A DNA stretch of 64,000 bases from Chrysaora quinquecirrha (GCA_014526335.1 JACTAT010000117.1:62001-126000); one strand, 5' to 3'; numbered from the stretch's first letter, positions 9,816 to 22,703 are shown. Translations and numbers: made by a program. Notes: a model not told the origin generated them from the sequence alone.

Positions 9816-12800
9816 ATGGCTGGCACCGCCTTGAAAAGATTGATGGCAGAGTATAAACGTAAGAATGCACTTGCTTATAAATTCATACTTCTAATATATA
9901 TATAAATATAAAATTTCATTTCATTATTCAGTTTATTTAATATGTTTGGGCACTGGCTACTCGAAATGGCCTTGGCTTGCTGCTTGGCCTTCTTTTTTGT
10001 GGGATTGGGACAAAAACCAACAAATAATAATAATAATAATTCTGATTCATGACAACATATTAGTTACAGTAAGTGACTACATACGTTGACATACGCCCCA
10101 GAAGAAGCAAAGCTTATCGAGTCTGGGGCGTATAAAAATAAAAACTGGCTAGGCCATTTCTACAAAAAAATAAAAAACAAAAAATAAAACAGTTCATCTT
10201 CATAGCTTAGATACAGGCAGAGGATGGGTAACTAAACTAAGTTATCTGTTTCTTCAATCTATGTATACAAGCTGAACTCTTTTTTTATTTTTTAACCATT
10301 TTTTAACCTCATTTTTTAACCTGTTTTTTATAAAATCCCACTACTTTGTAAGAGTATCTGAAAATCTTGACTCGATTATTACAACGTAGATAAAAAATAA
10401 GAACAACGTACTAGGTAATGCATGTTAAACTGTTCAATATTATTTTCAGTAGCCCAGAGGGTAGGTACAGTACATATATCCAGCCTTGTCCAGCCTAGCC
10501 TCACATCATTGAAAAATAAGAAACAAGAAAAAGTGTTTTTAGAAATTTCATCTCATGTTTCTGTTAACAAGAACTACAAAAATCAATGTTGAAATAAGAA
10601 CACCTTAAGAATACTTGAGTCTCAAATTGATCAAAAAGTAAGAACTTAGAGCTTCAGCACAAAGTACCTGGTTCTTATAAAAAAAAGAGTGTATGGTTTT
10701 TTATCTTTTGCAGAACTCTCTATGAACTCACCAGAAGGAATATTAGCAGGTATACCTACCATGATCCAATACATAGCCTTTATCTGTTACTAGTTCCCCA
10801 AATCAGCAGACAATCCCTAATGGATTTATCTTATTCTTTGTATCACAACCCAGTCTAAAAGTCTAGATTCCTGATAAGGCAAGGGGTGTATACCAGAAAA
10901 ATTGTGAACCAAAGGTTGTCTTGCTAAGCAGGCTTCAACATTATGCACAAAGCTTAGAATTTCAAGACTTTTTAGTTTGTCAGCATGCCTGCTCGGATAA
11001 CCCATATTTGATATTTCTTTAATCAGTAATACAAAATGTAGTTCCATTTTGAAATTACAATTAAAGAACTGGTGAAGTAAAACTTTACAATATTTCAGCG
11101 TTTTTCAAATTGTTTCTTAAAGGCCCTGCTTCTGAAGAGAACTTTTTTGAATGGGAAGCCCTCATAGCGTGAGTACCAAATAACGATTTGTTATTGGTGT
11201 GGACATTTATGCTTTGACTGTCATTGTTAAACAATTAATATAGAAAATGGCCTATGTTTACTGAACAAATGACTACATAACTTCTATTTTCACTTTGAAA
11301 TCTTTCTTATTAACAGTTCTTCAAAGATTCGCATAATAATGACCTTTTTTGCTAATGATCATTGTCTGTATTCAGATTTTTGGACAAATTTTGATGCATT
11401 CATAGAGCCTCTTTAACCCTCAACTTTATAGACCTTTTTTAAAAGGGGTGCAATTGTTGATGTTTTTTCTTACAAGATACAGAATTTTCTATACCCAAAT
11501 TTGCACTAAGCAGCCAAAATGTAGTCTAGGTGCAAAGTTTAACTGCCGTAGCCCTCGTATTATTGATTTATTGAGCGTTCAAAGTTCACAATTTTTTAAG
11601 GGCTTGTACCAGTTGGGGTGAAAAGTTTCACACCCAGTCACTTTTGAGGGTAACCCTTAGAGAATCAGAAACTTTGAAGCATCATAAAATCAATAACAAA
11701 ATCCCTAGGACAGTGAAACTTTGCACTTAGACTAAGTTATAGATGCATTATACGATTTTAGCATCAAATATCTTGAAGTTTGAAAAATTTCCACCTTGTC
11801 AGGCTTTCATTGAAAAGGTCTTTTGCTCTGCCAGCTTAGTAATCTGGGCAAGGCTGTCCAACAACATTTATCCGGCATTTATTGCTAGAGATATTGATAG
11901 AGATTGAGCCACGTGCATTTTGCTGGTTTCGGTAGTGCGCAGGCTAAGCATAATGTTGCTAAGGCTTTGAGGGTGGGGACATATCCTGGTTTTATCAATC
12001 TTTTTCCTTTTCCCTTGCGAATTTCTGCATGCTAATTATATCTATATTGGTTCTTTTTTCTTAAAATTGTGCAATTTAATTTTCAGGGGTCCAGAGGGCA
12101 CTCCATTTGATGGAGGTGTATTTGCAACCAGGCTGAATTTTCCACCTGATTATCCTTTGAGCCCACCAAAGATGAGGTTTACAAGTGAAATTTTTCATCC
12201 TAATAGTAAGTATCCTTTGTTTACAGATTTTCTGTGCTATGTTGTTTTAGCTGTTTCTGTAATTTGGTGTTTTATTTTTTTTCTCTTTTCTGTGGCATTT
12301 TCATTAGGAGCTAGACATCATCTGTCATCTGTCTGCCACCAGATGTCATCTCCTGCTCACTCAGTTTTTTGATTGCTGATGAATTAAATATTTTACTAAA
12401 AATCTCAGAGATTGTGTCCTTTCAGTGTAAAGCCATACAGCCTGTCAGTCTGAAGCCCTGGCACGATAATCTTGCAGCATTTGAATTGTTATTGAAGCTG
12501 GGCTTGAAAAGTGGCAAAGTGATCTTGATCCCTGAGAGAGCAGTAGACAAGGAATAAGCCTGTCAGTCCAAAAAAAGAAGCTATCTTGTTTATGCAGAGA
12601 GGTCCCACCAAGTGACATTGGATGTTGTTGGGGAAAATGTTTGGATCATTTGCTCAGGGCTCAGGGGCTTACAGCTGAATTTCTTTTATGTGACCATAGC
12701 TACTGTATCTTTTGGCACTTAGCTTGTGAAGAGAAGGAACTAAAGTTTTCTTCATTTTGTAGCTAGGACTGTTGTTGTTATCAGTTAAATTGACAAGGCA

Positions 12801-15565
12801 ATGAAAAATAGAAACTGAGCTACCATCATGATCACTAATTATAATACATAGATCTTTTCAACGAGAGCCTGTCGAGATTTAAATTTGTCAAAGCTAAAAG
12901 ATGTTGACTTTTCGATGCAAAAATCGTATACAGCATCGAAAACTGAGTCAAATTGCAAAGTTTCACTGTCTTAGCACTTGTATTATTGCTTCTATGAGCC
13001 TTAAAAGTTCCAGGCTTTGACCGTGAAAAGTAACTGGGGCTTTTCAAAACTTTTCACCCTGACTGGTCAAAGCCCTTATAGCATATTGCGCCTTTGAGCC
13101 CTGTGGATATATGGCGCAATATAAATGCCTTTTATTATTATTATTATTATCTCATAAAATTAATAATACAGGTGCTAAGATAGTGAAACGCTGAACCTTG
13201 ACTATATTCTGGCTGCTTAATATGAATCTGGTATTGGAAACTTTGTATCTCGAAATTGTGAAAAAATTCCATAGTCGTAGCTGTTTTTAGTTAAATTGTA
13301 GCAGTCTCCATTTAGTCAAAGGATGCTCAAGATGTGTGCCTACATTTCAGTTCTTAATGCAAATTTTCACAGCTTCGAATTTTCCAGAGTTACATTGCAA
13401 CCAGATTTTGCTGCTTAAGTGTCAAATTTCTCTTTACTTAGTTTACCCTGATGGACGTGTATGCATATCGATTCTTCATGCTCCTGGAGATGATCCAATG
13501 GGCTATGAAACTAGCGCAGAAAGATGGAGCCCTGTTCAGTCAGTAGAGAAGATACTCTTGTCTGTTGTTAGTATGTTAGCAGGTAATAAGCCCATTGTTT
13601 TTTTTAACTTTTATTGTTTATTTTGTTTAAAAAATTAACCAACGGGGGTTTGAATTTCAAGTAGGTCTAGTTAACATGAGGTACGTAGGAATTTGACGTG
13701 AAGATTTCTCTTAGTCCGATAGTGGAAGGGGGAGTATCACCACCTAGGGTTTCTAACAAATAGAGTCTTGCAAAAATATGAATATGATCATTTGAAACAG
13801 TTATTTACGTTGTTTGGATTAATTTCAGTGTATGATTATCTGTAAGATTATCATATTGGAAGCATTGGCCTTGTTTGTGTGGCAAATGCCCCCTTTTGGG
13901 TAAATAAGCTCCTATTTCTTGTAAACAGCCAAATAACCTCGAAATTTGGAATCTACGGGTTGATTTTACCGGAATATTGTTTTTTTTGGCAACTTGATCC
14001 GTTTTTGCCAGAAATTCCCTTTTTCATTTCATTGGGGGCACACTAACATTACAAGGGGGCAGGGTTGGCTTCATCTTAACTTGTAAAAGTATATTAATAT
14101 CACCATCTTGTCATTGAAGGAAGTTATTTGTATTGATTATTACAGATATCTCAACATTTTGTTGCATCCTAAGCGTTATCCTTGTTTTTGGGGGCAAATG
14201 ACCCCATAACAGGTAAACACCTACTTCGAAATTTGAAATCCATGCCCCCAAATTGACCAAGTGCAACTAGTCTCAAAAACTCCCTGGCTGGGTAGTGATA
14301 CTCCCCCTTCCACTATCGGACTAATTCTCATTCCTTCAAAAACATGAATACCAAATTTCATGCTCAAAAATTAAACTTTGACTTTGGTATGAAGGTTTCT
14401 TTACCGGGTTCCTTTTTTGGAACACCCTGTAGCTACTCTGAGGAGTGTCAGACGAAAAAGGCTTTACGTATGTCCAAAGATTGCAATTTTCCGCTGTTCA
14501 TTGCAATTTTCTTATAGAGCTGTAATTATTTTAATTTCAGAACCTAATGATGAAAGTAGTGCGAATGTTGATGCTTCTGTAAGTTTTTTCTTTCTTTATT
14601 CTTGTCTGTCTGAATTTGTTACTTGGTCTCTTTTTTGTGTTTCATTGGAACAGATTATGAAATTGGTAAACTTTGTAAACTTGAAATCCCGGGGGGGTAC
14701 ATGACTTATGAATGGACGGGGATGTGCCGCCCAGATTTCGGAAACCCACCCACTTATAATGTAGACCATTGCAGAAACAGACCCTATTTTATGAGTAAAT
14801 ATAATCGGAATACAAGAATAATATAAGACTTTCTAGGCCTTATCATTGCGTGATATTATACTACGAACATCTTTGATGCGATTTTTCCACTTTTCTGACC
14901 GAATTAAAGTCAAACTTTCGACTTTTCTTCAATTTGCTACCCACTTTTATGGGGTTTTGGTTAAAATCATACCCATGTTTAGAGAATTTCAGGGCCAAAA
15001 ACCCATCCATATGGGCGGCACATACCCGTACCCAAATGATACTAAGTACCCCCCCCCCGGGCTTGGAATTCGTGTTTCAATTGTGCTACTAAAAGAATAC
15101 AGTAGATTCGGTAAGTTTGGAAGCCCTTCTGGAGGTACTGCTCTAAAGGATCGAAAGTTTGTCAGATTGTTTACTGTCTAACGATTTATTAAACACCTCC
15201 GTACAAAATGCCTTCCTATGCAAGCTTTACTTTGAAATAGCTCTGAAGCACTAAAGCAGGCCTTTTTGCCTTTCCCAATAAAAATTGAGTGGGCAAATGT
15301 CACTCCAATGCTTTCTCCAATGTCTTCGCTCATGATTCATTTTGAATCGGGCGGAAATTCTTCCGAGTTTTAGTTATAAGAGACTGTCTGTCACTCATCC
15401 ACTGACGAACACTAAAAGCATTAAGTTAACCTATCGCGGGACTTATAGACTTTTGAACGAACTGAAAATTTGCTTTCATTTTCTTAGAAAGTATGGCGCG
15501 AAGACAGAGAAAAATTTGATTCAATCGCAGCAAGGTGTGTAAGAAAATCATTAGGAATATCATAA
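9816..15565 (+). CDS. UBE2G2: Ubiquitin-conjugating enzyme E2 G2, seven coding exons
   Basis: Exons are 9816-9858, 10714-10749, 11123-11168, 12087-12205, 13442-13582, 14541-14578 and 15488-15565. All phases agree and give 166 aa, against 165 in human. The protein starts [14 protein letters not shown] and has the UBC-fold landmarks PLSPPKMRF, the HPN motif (79-81), catalytic Cys89 in YPDGRVC, and the acidic loop [14 protein letters not shown] characteristic of the G-type E2s. UBE2G2 makes Lys48 ubiquitin chains in ER-associated degradation with gp78/HRD1-type ligases and AUP1. All donors start with GT and all acceptors end in AG. Introns carry several MITEs. The terminal exon is repeated at 25092 and 37955. 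In the exon used here the residue after KF is Asp, where human has Tyr. The 3' end converges with receptor 1, with AATAAA at 15702. Confidence 0.95.
11522..11735. repeat. Inverted repeat in UBE2G2 intron 3 (MITE-like)
   Basis: TAGTCTAGGTGCAAAGTTT at 11522 pairs with AAACTTTGCACTTAGACTA ending at 11735. It resembles the hairpin in the next intron (12943-13206), so both probably belong to one MITE family. No target duplication was resolved. Confidence 0.55.
12943..13206. repeat. Inverted repeat in UBE2G2 intron 4 (MITE-like)
   Basis: The arm around 12943-12988 (TTGCAAAGTTTCACTGTCTT and following) is complementary, imperfectly, to 13162-13206 (GTGCTAAGATAGTGAAACG). An (ATT)n microsatellite lies inside at about 13130-13152. 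Confidence 0.55.
13711..14324. mobile_element. MITE with TTAGTCCGATAGTGG termini in UBE2G2 intron 5
   Basis: The left end TTAGTCCGATAGTGGAAGGG is repeated in inverted form at the right end (to 14324). The inverted match extends for about 30 bases. TTCTC flanks both sides (13706-13710 and 14325-14329), a 5 bp target duplication. It is 614 bp with no coding capacity. It lies between exons 5 and 6, and both exons are intact. Confidence 0.8.
14688..15061. mobile_element. CCCGGG-terminus MITE in UBE2G2 intron 6
   Basis: The ends are CCCGGGGGGGTAC and GTACCCCCCCCCCGGG, with subterminal GTGCCGCCCA and its complement. The flanks CTTGAAAT (14680-14687) and CTTGGAAT (15062-15069) form an 8 bp target duplication with one mismatch. 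It belongs to the same family as 22007-22316 and 6705-6854. Confidence 0.82.
15488..15565 (+). CDS. UBE2G2: UBE2G2 terminal exon, copy 1 (used by the intact gene)
   Basis: This 26-codon exon follows a TTCTTAG acceptor and ends in TAA. It encodes [20 protein letters not shown] and SLGIS, the C-terminal helix of UBE2G2. It is listed separately because it recurs twice downstream (25092-25169, 37955-38032), each time at the 3' side of a receptor gene. Confidence 0.92.
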   Translation, partial: KVWREDREKFDSIAARCVRKSLGIS

Positions 15566-15701
15566 ACAACTATAGAGCTATAAATTCCTCAAATTCTTGA
15601 ATATTTAAATGCATTAAATTGTAAATAGCAATTGAGATCAACCTCTATTTAGTTACTATGAACGTTTAACATGAAAAGCTATGGTTGGCAAAGTCAAAAG
15701 C

Positions 15702-15707
15702 AATAAA
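15702..15707 (+). promoter_or_regulatory. Poly(A) signal of UBE2G2, next to the end of receptor 1
   Basis: AATAAA lies 137 bases after the UBE2G2 stop and 36 bases before the stop codon of the convergent receptor gene. The 3' ends of the two transcripts therefore probably overlap. The same sequence is kept in the duplicated units near 25309 and 38171. Confidence 0.6.
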
Positions 15708-15742
15708 TGTAAAGCAAAGTGAAAAATGTTGTATTCGTTATT

Positions 15743-18700
15743 TCAAAGTGTTTTCCGTCGAATTCGCGCCTTTCGCTTCCTCTGGGAGTAAAATTCGTTG
15801 AATTTGGTTGCCTGGGTCTTCCCTTCATCTTCGTCATCTAAGTTGGCCAATATGCTTTCCATGCTTCCAAGACTAATGTCTACACTGTTGCTTATACTGC
15901 CTTCTTTGAGCCCAGGAGAGAAGAAAACTTGAGACGCATATCTTTGTCTTTTGAACAAGATACGATACACTTTAGGCCCAAACAAACAAATCAGAGATAC
16001 GAGACCAATGATGTCATTAAAGATGAGAGCCACATACGTCTGTGCAAAAGGATCATGACTTCGCATTTTGACCGCTACTATGGCCAGTATAAACGCTGCC
16101 CATAGAAAACAGTTGCTGTACATCGTAACTGCAATACTGTATGCTTCGTTGTAGTTCTTTGGAAATTTCCTTGTTTTAAAAGCCATGACAGTGCTGATAG
16201 AAATCATTGTAAAACATGGGACCAAATTTATAATAATATAATCGATTTTCACCTTGCAAGTTGCTACAACATTTCCTTTATAAATATCATAAGAAATGGA
16301 TGGAATATCAGTTAAAACCCACATTATGCAAAGCAAGAATTGAGTCCCAAGTAAACCAGTGCAAAAAATCAACTGTGACTTTGGACTTACGAAGTGTGGC
16401 AAAGATGCCATGGTTTTAGCAGATCTGAATATTCTGTAGATTCGGATGATTTTCAGCATCAATGGCGTGTAACAGACTGTCAGAGTGATGCCAAATATGA
16501 ATCTACGTATGCCACATAATGTTAATGATGGTTGGAAGTAATATACCACTGGTGTCAGGAAGCAAAGGCTTAGACCAATTAAGATGATGAATGAAAGTTC
16601 ACGACCTGAAGCTTTGACAATTTGAGAGTTTCTGTGTTTAATGAAGAGGACAATCACTACAGTAGTTAGGAGCAGCCCTATAACCGACCCTGCTGCAATC
16701 ATTTTACTTTTATCATCCTTGAAACTTAGAAATATTTCAGGCAATTTTTCGCATGATGTTCGTTGTTTGTTAGGAAGCTCATGTCTTCCACATAGTTTGC
16801 ATGTATTGTTGACAGTATAAGCGTTCTTTGCACATGGTTTGCACGTGAAACAGCATGCATGTATTTGGCTTTGGATTGATATTTCGCCTGGTTTGCAAGG
16901 AAAGGAACATGTTGAAATGACCGACTTTGTTTTGTTATGAGACCAGGTTATTTCTGAATGATGTATTTTCAATGTTTCTTTGTTATTTGCTGAATTCTGT
17001 TTCCAGGTGCCCACGGTATTATATGTATAGCCGTCGAAATTGACTATTTCTATGTCGCGGTAAAGTGTTCCTTTCGAGTTATAAGGCATACCTTCACACG
17101 TAACCCCATCCTGGAGTAAAATGTTCACCTCTTCTTGATTTATCATTGCACGCTTCTGCTTTGCACAGATTTGTATATCCGTTGAGTTCTTACAAAGGTG
17201 GTTGAGAATGTAATATTTAAGTACACAGATGTATGTGTGGACGGCATCGATAACTGTAGATTCAGATTCATATTTGATAAAGAAGCTACTTTTATGTAGG
17301 TCTGCATCCTCGGTACATTGTTTTTTTGTGCTATTATTTGGGCAGATAACAGAGCAGTTCTTATAGCTGCTTGAACCAACAGAACAGTTTGACGAACAAT
17401 TGTTACTGCTGCCTATAGAACAGTTAAAAGTTTCTTCCCAGAATTCTTTCAGCCATGTACTCCATCGTTGAGACGACGTTCTAGAAAACTTGAGACTCAT
17501 GAAATATTTTCTATAACGCGCATGTGCAACACCGGCATAGTGAAGCATAAGTGCACCTTTCCCTGCGTCTGCGATTTCTTTCAAGGTGTCCTTGTCTGTT
17601 AATAGTACAGAATTCAAAAACCAAGTAAACTTCTTACCTGGTTTTGAAGCCTTTATCAGTCCTATTGCGTCTTCTTTAGTTGTGTAAAGTATGACTACAT
17701 TAACCTTTTCTTCCATGTTTAATTTCCCGACTGCTTCCTCATAATCTATATCATCTGAATTCATTGGCAACACGTGACTTTTAGCGATACAAATTCCTGC
17801 TATTTTCAACTTTACCATTAAATCATCCATGCCTCGTTGGCCGTAATTTCCATAAGAGTTCACTGTTGAGATATAAGTCCAGTTGAAATGCTTTAAGATG
17901 TCAACCATGGCAATATTCTTTAGATCATCTGAAGGAATTGTGCGAAATAGGTTAGGATACCTATGTCCATCATCTAAGTCAATACTCGATGCTGAATAGC
18001 TGATAAGTGCCGTATTAAAAACGTCAAATGTTGGTGCTGCAAGTATAGCCTCATCGGATGTTTGTGGACCAATAACCCCAATTGTTGCATTATTGGTTAT
18101 AAGTGGCTTCATGTCTTCCTTAAGATTTTTAAGGCTTCCACAGGTTTCAATAATTCGAAAACCAAGTTGGAGACCAAATAATGAATTATTCTGTCTGTTG
18201 ATGTCAACAATTGTTTCCATCATTACTTCTGAAAGATACACGGAGTGTTGGTCGATTTTGCCGCATGGTGATGTTTGTCCTCTTTGACGTATCCCGAAAT
18301 AGCCACCAAGCACCAAATTTGGGTATTCATCTTTGTATTTATAGTACAATTTAATCCCTAAATAAATAATAGAATGATAGAATATATAACAGAACTATGC
18401 ATTTGTTATTTGGAATTGAATTTTTGTGGCGTACAGAAAGTTTGATAGAACAAAATACCCTTTTTAAACTTGGGTTGAACCCATTATAAGGGTTAATCCT
18501 ATTTCACATGGGATATTTTTCTGCAAATTTCTGATGGAGCGACTCGGTAACTAAATGAAAGAGTTATGACGAGAGAGTTCGGTACACATCATTAAGGCCC
18601 TGGCCAAACGATCAAACATTGTAAGTCTGAAATTCGCTTGTTCAACAAAATGTTCGGTCGTTTGGCCATATCACAAAACGTTGCCCAACTTACATTTTTC

Positions 18701-19785
18701 GCTTACGGGAAGCAGAAAATGATATTGAAGTTTCACGAAAGCATTGCCAACCAATCAATCGACGTGGCCAGTCGGTCCAACATTGCTGGTGAAGCAAATC
18801 TTGTTGTAAATTTATAAATAATGTGAATGATTTATAGTTCGTCAAGAAGATCTTAACGAAACGATTTGTACGATGTGCTGTATGTCATATTTGAAGAGTC
18901 CAAGTGAGGAAACTCTTTCTGTCTACACAAAACTGGCCTTTTGCTTTTAATGTGGACAGATTCCAATACTCCTAAATGGAACAAAGATCTTGCTTTACCA
19001 TTGATTTGACAACAATCCTCCATGTGATTTTCTTTCCTTTTTGGGTTTTCAACCAAGTGTTGTTCTTTCGCATTATCATGGTTATTAAGGAAAACGGAAA
19101 GTTATATTCCATGGTTATATACCATGACTTTGAATGACGAAAAGTCGAAATGTGTACCTTTGTCAAGAGGAAAAAGTGACACGATGTCCAGAGGATGGTG
19201 ACCAAATTTTTACACGGGGTGTGCGTATGGCGGGTCAAATACAGTTCCGTTGGGTTGCCGTTGTTGTCATATTCTATCCCAAAGTAGAATAACTTTGTCG
19301 TATCATAAGAATCCAACACAAAAATATGGCAGATTTGAAAATTAGTTACCCAAAATGTGGGAAGATGCAGTTAAAATTTCTATACGCGGAAAATGGATCT
19401 CTAGCAAAACTTCAAACTAAAAAAAATTGCACTCACACTTCTCATAATCTGGTCTTCATCCCCCCCTGCTAGGGCACGAGGCGGAGTTTCCTTAAAAATG
19501 ACGACCGAGAAGGTGGATTTTTTTTACCTAGGACGGTAGATTTCTACACTACAAACCATAATCAACAATAGTTCTGTTTTTCATCTCAATTTCAATTATT
19601 ATGTTGTACGACTCGCAGATAGCACTTGTTCAATCAAGTACTGAATAGTGAATATTGAATGTTAAGAAATGTTGCATAACCAAAATAAGAACATATTTCT
19701 ATTGAAACTTACTGTCATTGGTATAGCCAAGAGTAAAACAACTGAACACAAGAATCTTTACCAGTATCATGCGATTTCTTTCCAT
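15743..19785 (-). CDS. Class C GPCR 1, metabotropic-glutamate-receptor-like
   Basis: There are two coding exons: 19713-19785 (ATG, 24-aa signal peptide MERNRMILVKILVFSCFTLG...) and 15743-18357. They join in phase 1 to give 895 aa. The order is a Venus-flytrap ligand domain (about 37-470), a nine-cysteine-type Cys-rich region (about 505-560, CSFPCKPG...CKLC), seven transmembrane helices (about 577-818, with VKASGRELS and KNYNEAYSIAVTMY) and a short tail rich in basic residues (RKRKARIRR). Pocket positions that bind the amino-acid backbone in mGluRs look kept (TSD near 123, SYSASSIDL near 144-152, GNYGQRG near 196, TDKD near 277), but the distal glutamate-binding arginine is not obvious. It is probably an amino-acid or related small-ligand receptor. 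A Ser/Asn/Cys-rich loop with several N-glycosylation sites interrupts lobe 2. Any 5' UTR exon would be farther right. Confidence 0.9.
18602..18772. repeat. Single copy of the 164 bp GGCCAAACGATC unit in the receptor 1 intron
   Basis: This starts GGCCAAACGATCAAAC and includes an inner near-complement (CGGTCGTTTGGCC). The same unit is present twice in tandem in the receptor 2 intron at 28199-28530. Confidence 0.7.
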
Positions 19786-20067
19786 TCTGCAAAAGAAACG
19801 CAATTTGAACGAATTTTACTCCATAGACTCGCAACCACTGGTGTAGCGTAGCGACCAAAAGCAGTGCCCGAGGGCAGATATGTTTGCTGCACCTACCAAG
19901 GCAGGGGGTTGCCCATGCATCCTTTACGGTAAGTGTACCTATACCAAATAATTGAACTTCTCGAAAGCTTGTGGCCACACACGAAATTGTTGTCGAAATG
20001 TATTTTTTCTTTTCTTTATTCTGTTAACATAATAAGTGTTTTTATAAAAGTAACATGATTATATTTC

Positions 20068-21003
20068 TTTACCCTATCTGTACTGGGGGGAGGCGTTTTT
20101 CACCCCCTACCAAACAATCTATTGTAGCATAAAAACGGATGCATTCTTAATGACAAAACTTACTGACTTTAACTAAAATTTAATACTCTACATGATAAAA
20201 TAAATTTTGGAACAATTAAATTAGTCACGTGACCACAGAATGCCCATATTTGGAAGGCAGTAACAAATAAATTCGCATTTCTACTTATAAATCTGCAGCT
20301 GGATGGCAAATCAGAACGATACATACACCAATCAATTCTTCTAATCAAGGGCTTTCATATGATGTATGATTTGTTCACTTTCTCTCTTTTTTGTTAATTA
20401 TTATAAATATGACGTCATACATCTTTATGACGTCATAAATTTTAAATGTTGGTAAAAATTTTCAACAAATGCTTTTTTCAGAAAGAGCGAACCCTGCGCA
20501 ACAAGAATATATACAATTATGGTTATTTCCTATTTTATCGGAATAATGACTTCAAGTATCCTCAACACAAAGTAAAAAATGTTGATTACTTGTAAAAGTT
20601 TCTTCCGATTTCCAAAAAATTAGAGAATTTTGGCTAGAATGTAACGTTTTTTTCAAATAAAAACATTTTGAACTGCTTTGGAACGATATTTGTCAATAAA
20701 AACAGATACTTTAACGAAAATTCTACTTTTTCATGAAGAATCCCCAATTTTTTTTTTTTTTTTTTTATAATCAAGGTATCTAGGCCGAGACAGCCCTTAA
20801 CCTACTTACATTGTTTAAAATAATGCGTTGCCTAGCCACATGTCACGTGACTAATTAAATTCCAAAGCTACATTTAGAATGTCCATTACCGGGAGATACT
20901 TTGTACCAAGTTGGTTATACTATCTTGTATAGTTTCTAAGATAACTAGTCGCCCCCCTCCGGTACAAAGTTGATCCGAAATACCCCATTACAGATAGGGT
21001 TAA
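20068..21003. mobile_element. TIR element with TTTACCCTATCTGTA ends
   Basis: The left end TTTACCCTATCTGTACTGGG is answered by CCCCATTACAGATAGGGTTAA-type sequence ending at 21003. The interior has GACGTCAT repeats, GTCACGTGAC boxes and a poly(T) run. There is no coding capacity. The duplicated copy at 29827 lacks the right end. Related elements with TTAACCCTAATCCTACCGGG ends are at 42950 and 53742. Confidence 0.6.
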
Positions 21004-22006
21004 TATGTTTTTTGTTTTTTACGTTACGAAACTTACATAGCTACGTATCTACAATTTAGATCCCCTCTATCGTGGCGCTTAGGGTCAAAATTCCTCTGCC
21101 CTCCATCGCTTGTTCACTGGGTAGGTAATGAAGAAGCACGTTCCTTCTATTGTGTCATGGAAATCCCTTGACAGCTTGACATTAGAACTCTACTATCGTA
21201 TTCAAAATTTCAAGTTAGATTTTGGGTGTGGTCAACTCCTGTGGAACCATGGAAAAACGAAGAAACATTCAAGACACAAACTTTCGCACCATTTCATTGA
21301 AATCAATTTTATGCTTCGAAATTCAACTTATTAAGACAACTAAGTCCCTGGAGTCAGGACAGTGTACTAAAGTACACGCAGTTTTTTTTATAAGCAACCG
21401 CTTATAAGCAACCAAGATGTAGAAGGCCTAAAATTTTAAGCAACGTATAGTACCACAGGAAAAAAACCTAAGCAACATTTTGAATTTCAAATACTTTATA
21501 TCACTGCAAGCAATCGAGGATCGATCAACATTCTATTTCCATCAAAAACTCGCATATCAGCGGAGTGTTACTTAAGGGTTTCCGTTTAACTTTCAATACA
21601 AAGTCTACAGTCTCTATGGTAACAATTACATGGTACTTCTTGACTGATGCTATTTATAGTATTTCTTTGCTGTATACTAGGTGTTCTAGCGTTATGTTGC
21701 ATAAAAAGCTATAGGATAACTCCAAATTTGGCTGTTTTTCTAGCCTCTATACCATTCTTAGGGCAAAAATTATAGTTAAAATTAAGCAACTTCTAAGCAA
21801 CTTTTGCTACTAAAAGGTGGCCATAAGTTCCAAAAATAAGCAACTTTTTTAACTAGGCCCGAGGGACGTTGCTTATAAAACAACTGCGTGTATTGCTTTA
21901 TAGCTAACGCTGCTTATAGAAAAACTGCGTGTACCATGAACAGAGATTGTCAGGTAAAGTTCCGGACCAATTTTCAGGTGATTTTTAATCGTTCGGAATG
22001 AAATTA

Positions 22007-22316
22007 CCCGGGGGAGGTGCTTCATTGTTCAAGAGACTAGACGTGCCGCCCAGTTTTTCCAAACCCACCCATGTCTACCGATAAATTCTGTTTGTCGTGG
22101 TACCCATGTATAGAAAAAACAACGAAATTTTTTACCCATTTGTACCAATATCTCAAATGTTAATGCATTTCTAAAATTATATATATATTTTGCTACCCAT
22201 GTGTAGGGGTTCTTTACGAAAAACCAACCCATTTGTAGGGAAATTGGCGCTGAAAAATTTACCCATTTGGGCGGCACGTCTAGTGTTTCGAACAATGGAA
22301 GTACCCCCCCCCCGGG
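22007..22316. mobile_element. CCCGGG-terminus MITE upstream of receptor 1
   Basis: The ends are CCCGGGGGAGGTGCTTC and GTACCCCCCCCCCGGG, with GACGTGCCGCCCA and its complement inside. The flanks are TGAAATTA (21999-22006) and TGGAATTA (22317-22324), an 8 bp duplication with one mismatch. The paralogous site beside receptor 2 (30785-30794 joined to 36954) lacks this element, so it inserted after the duplication or was never present there. Confidence 0.85.
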
Positions 22317-22703
22317 TGGAATTAGGCCCTTGCAGCCATTTGAGTCTGTTTAAATTAAGAGTCAAGAGCAAGGGGTAAAGTGAAATCTAAGTTATTGCCT
22401 TGAATTCACATTTTTGAATCTAAAACATTTTATAAAATATCTGGCCATCTTTTTTAAGGGAATACGGCCTATTATAAAGTTTTTCTTTCTGAAGAACGCA
22501 AACCCCCTATTTACCCTCCGAAACAATTTGGGTTGTGATATCCCTGTGTGATGTAATGGGGTAGAACGGGGTTCAATAGATAAGTAATCGCAAAATTATC
22601 ATCAAATGAATTGGATATTACGATACTTTCTAAGATCGTACCTACATGTTCTAAGGTTATCACAAAGTTCAAGTTCACGTTTGTGTTTTATCAAACCCCT
22701 TAC

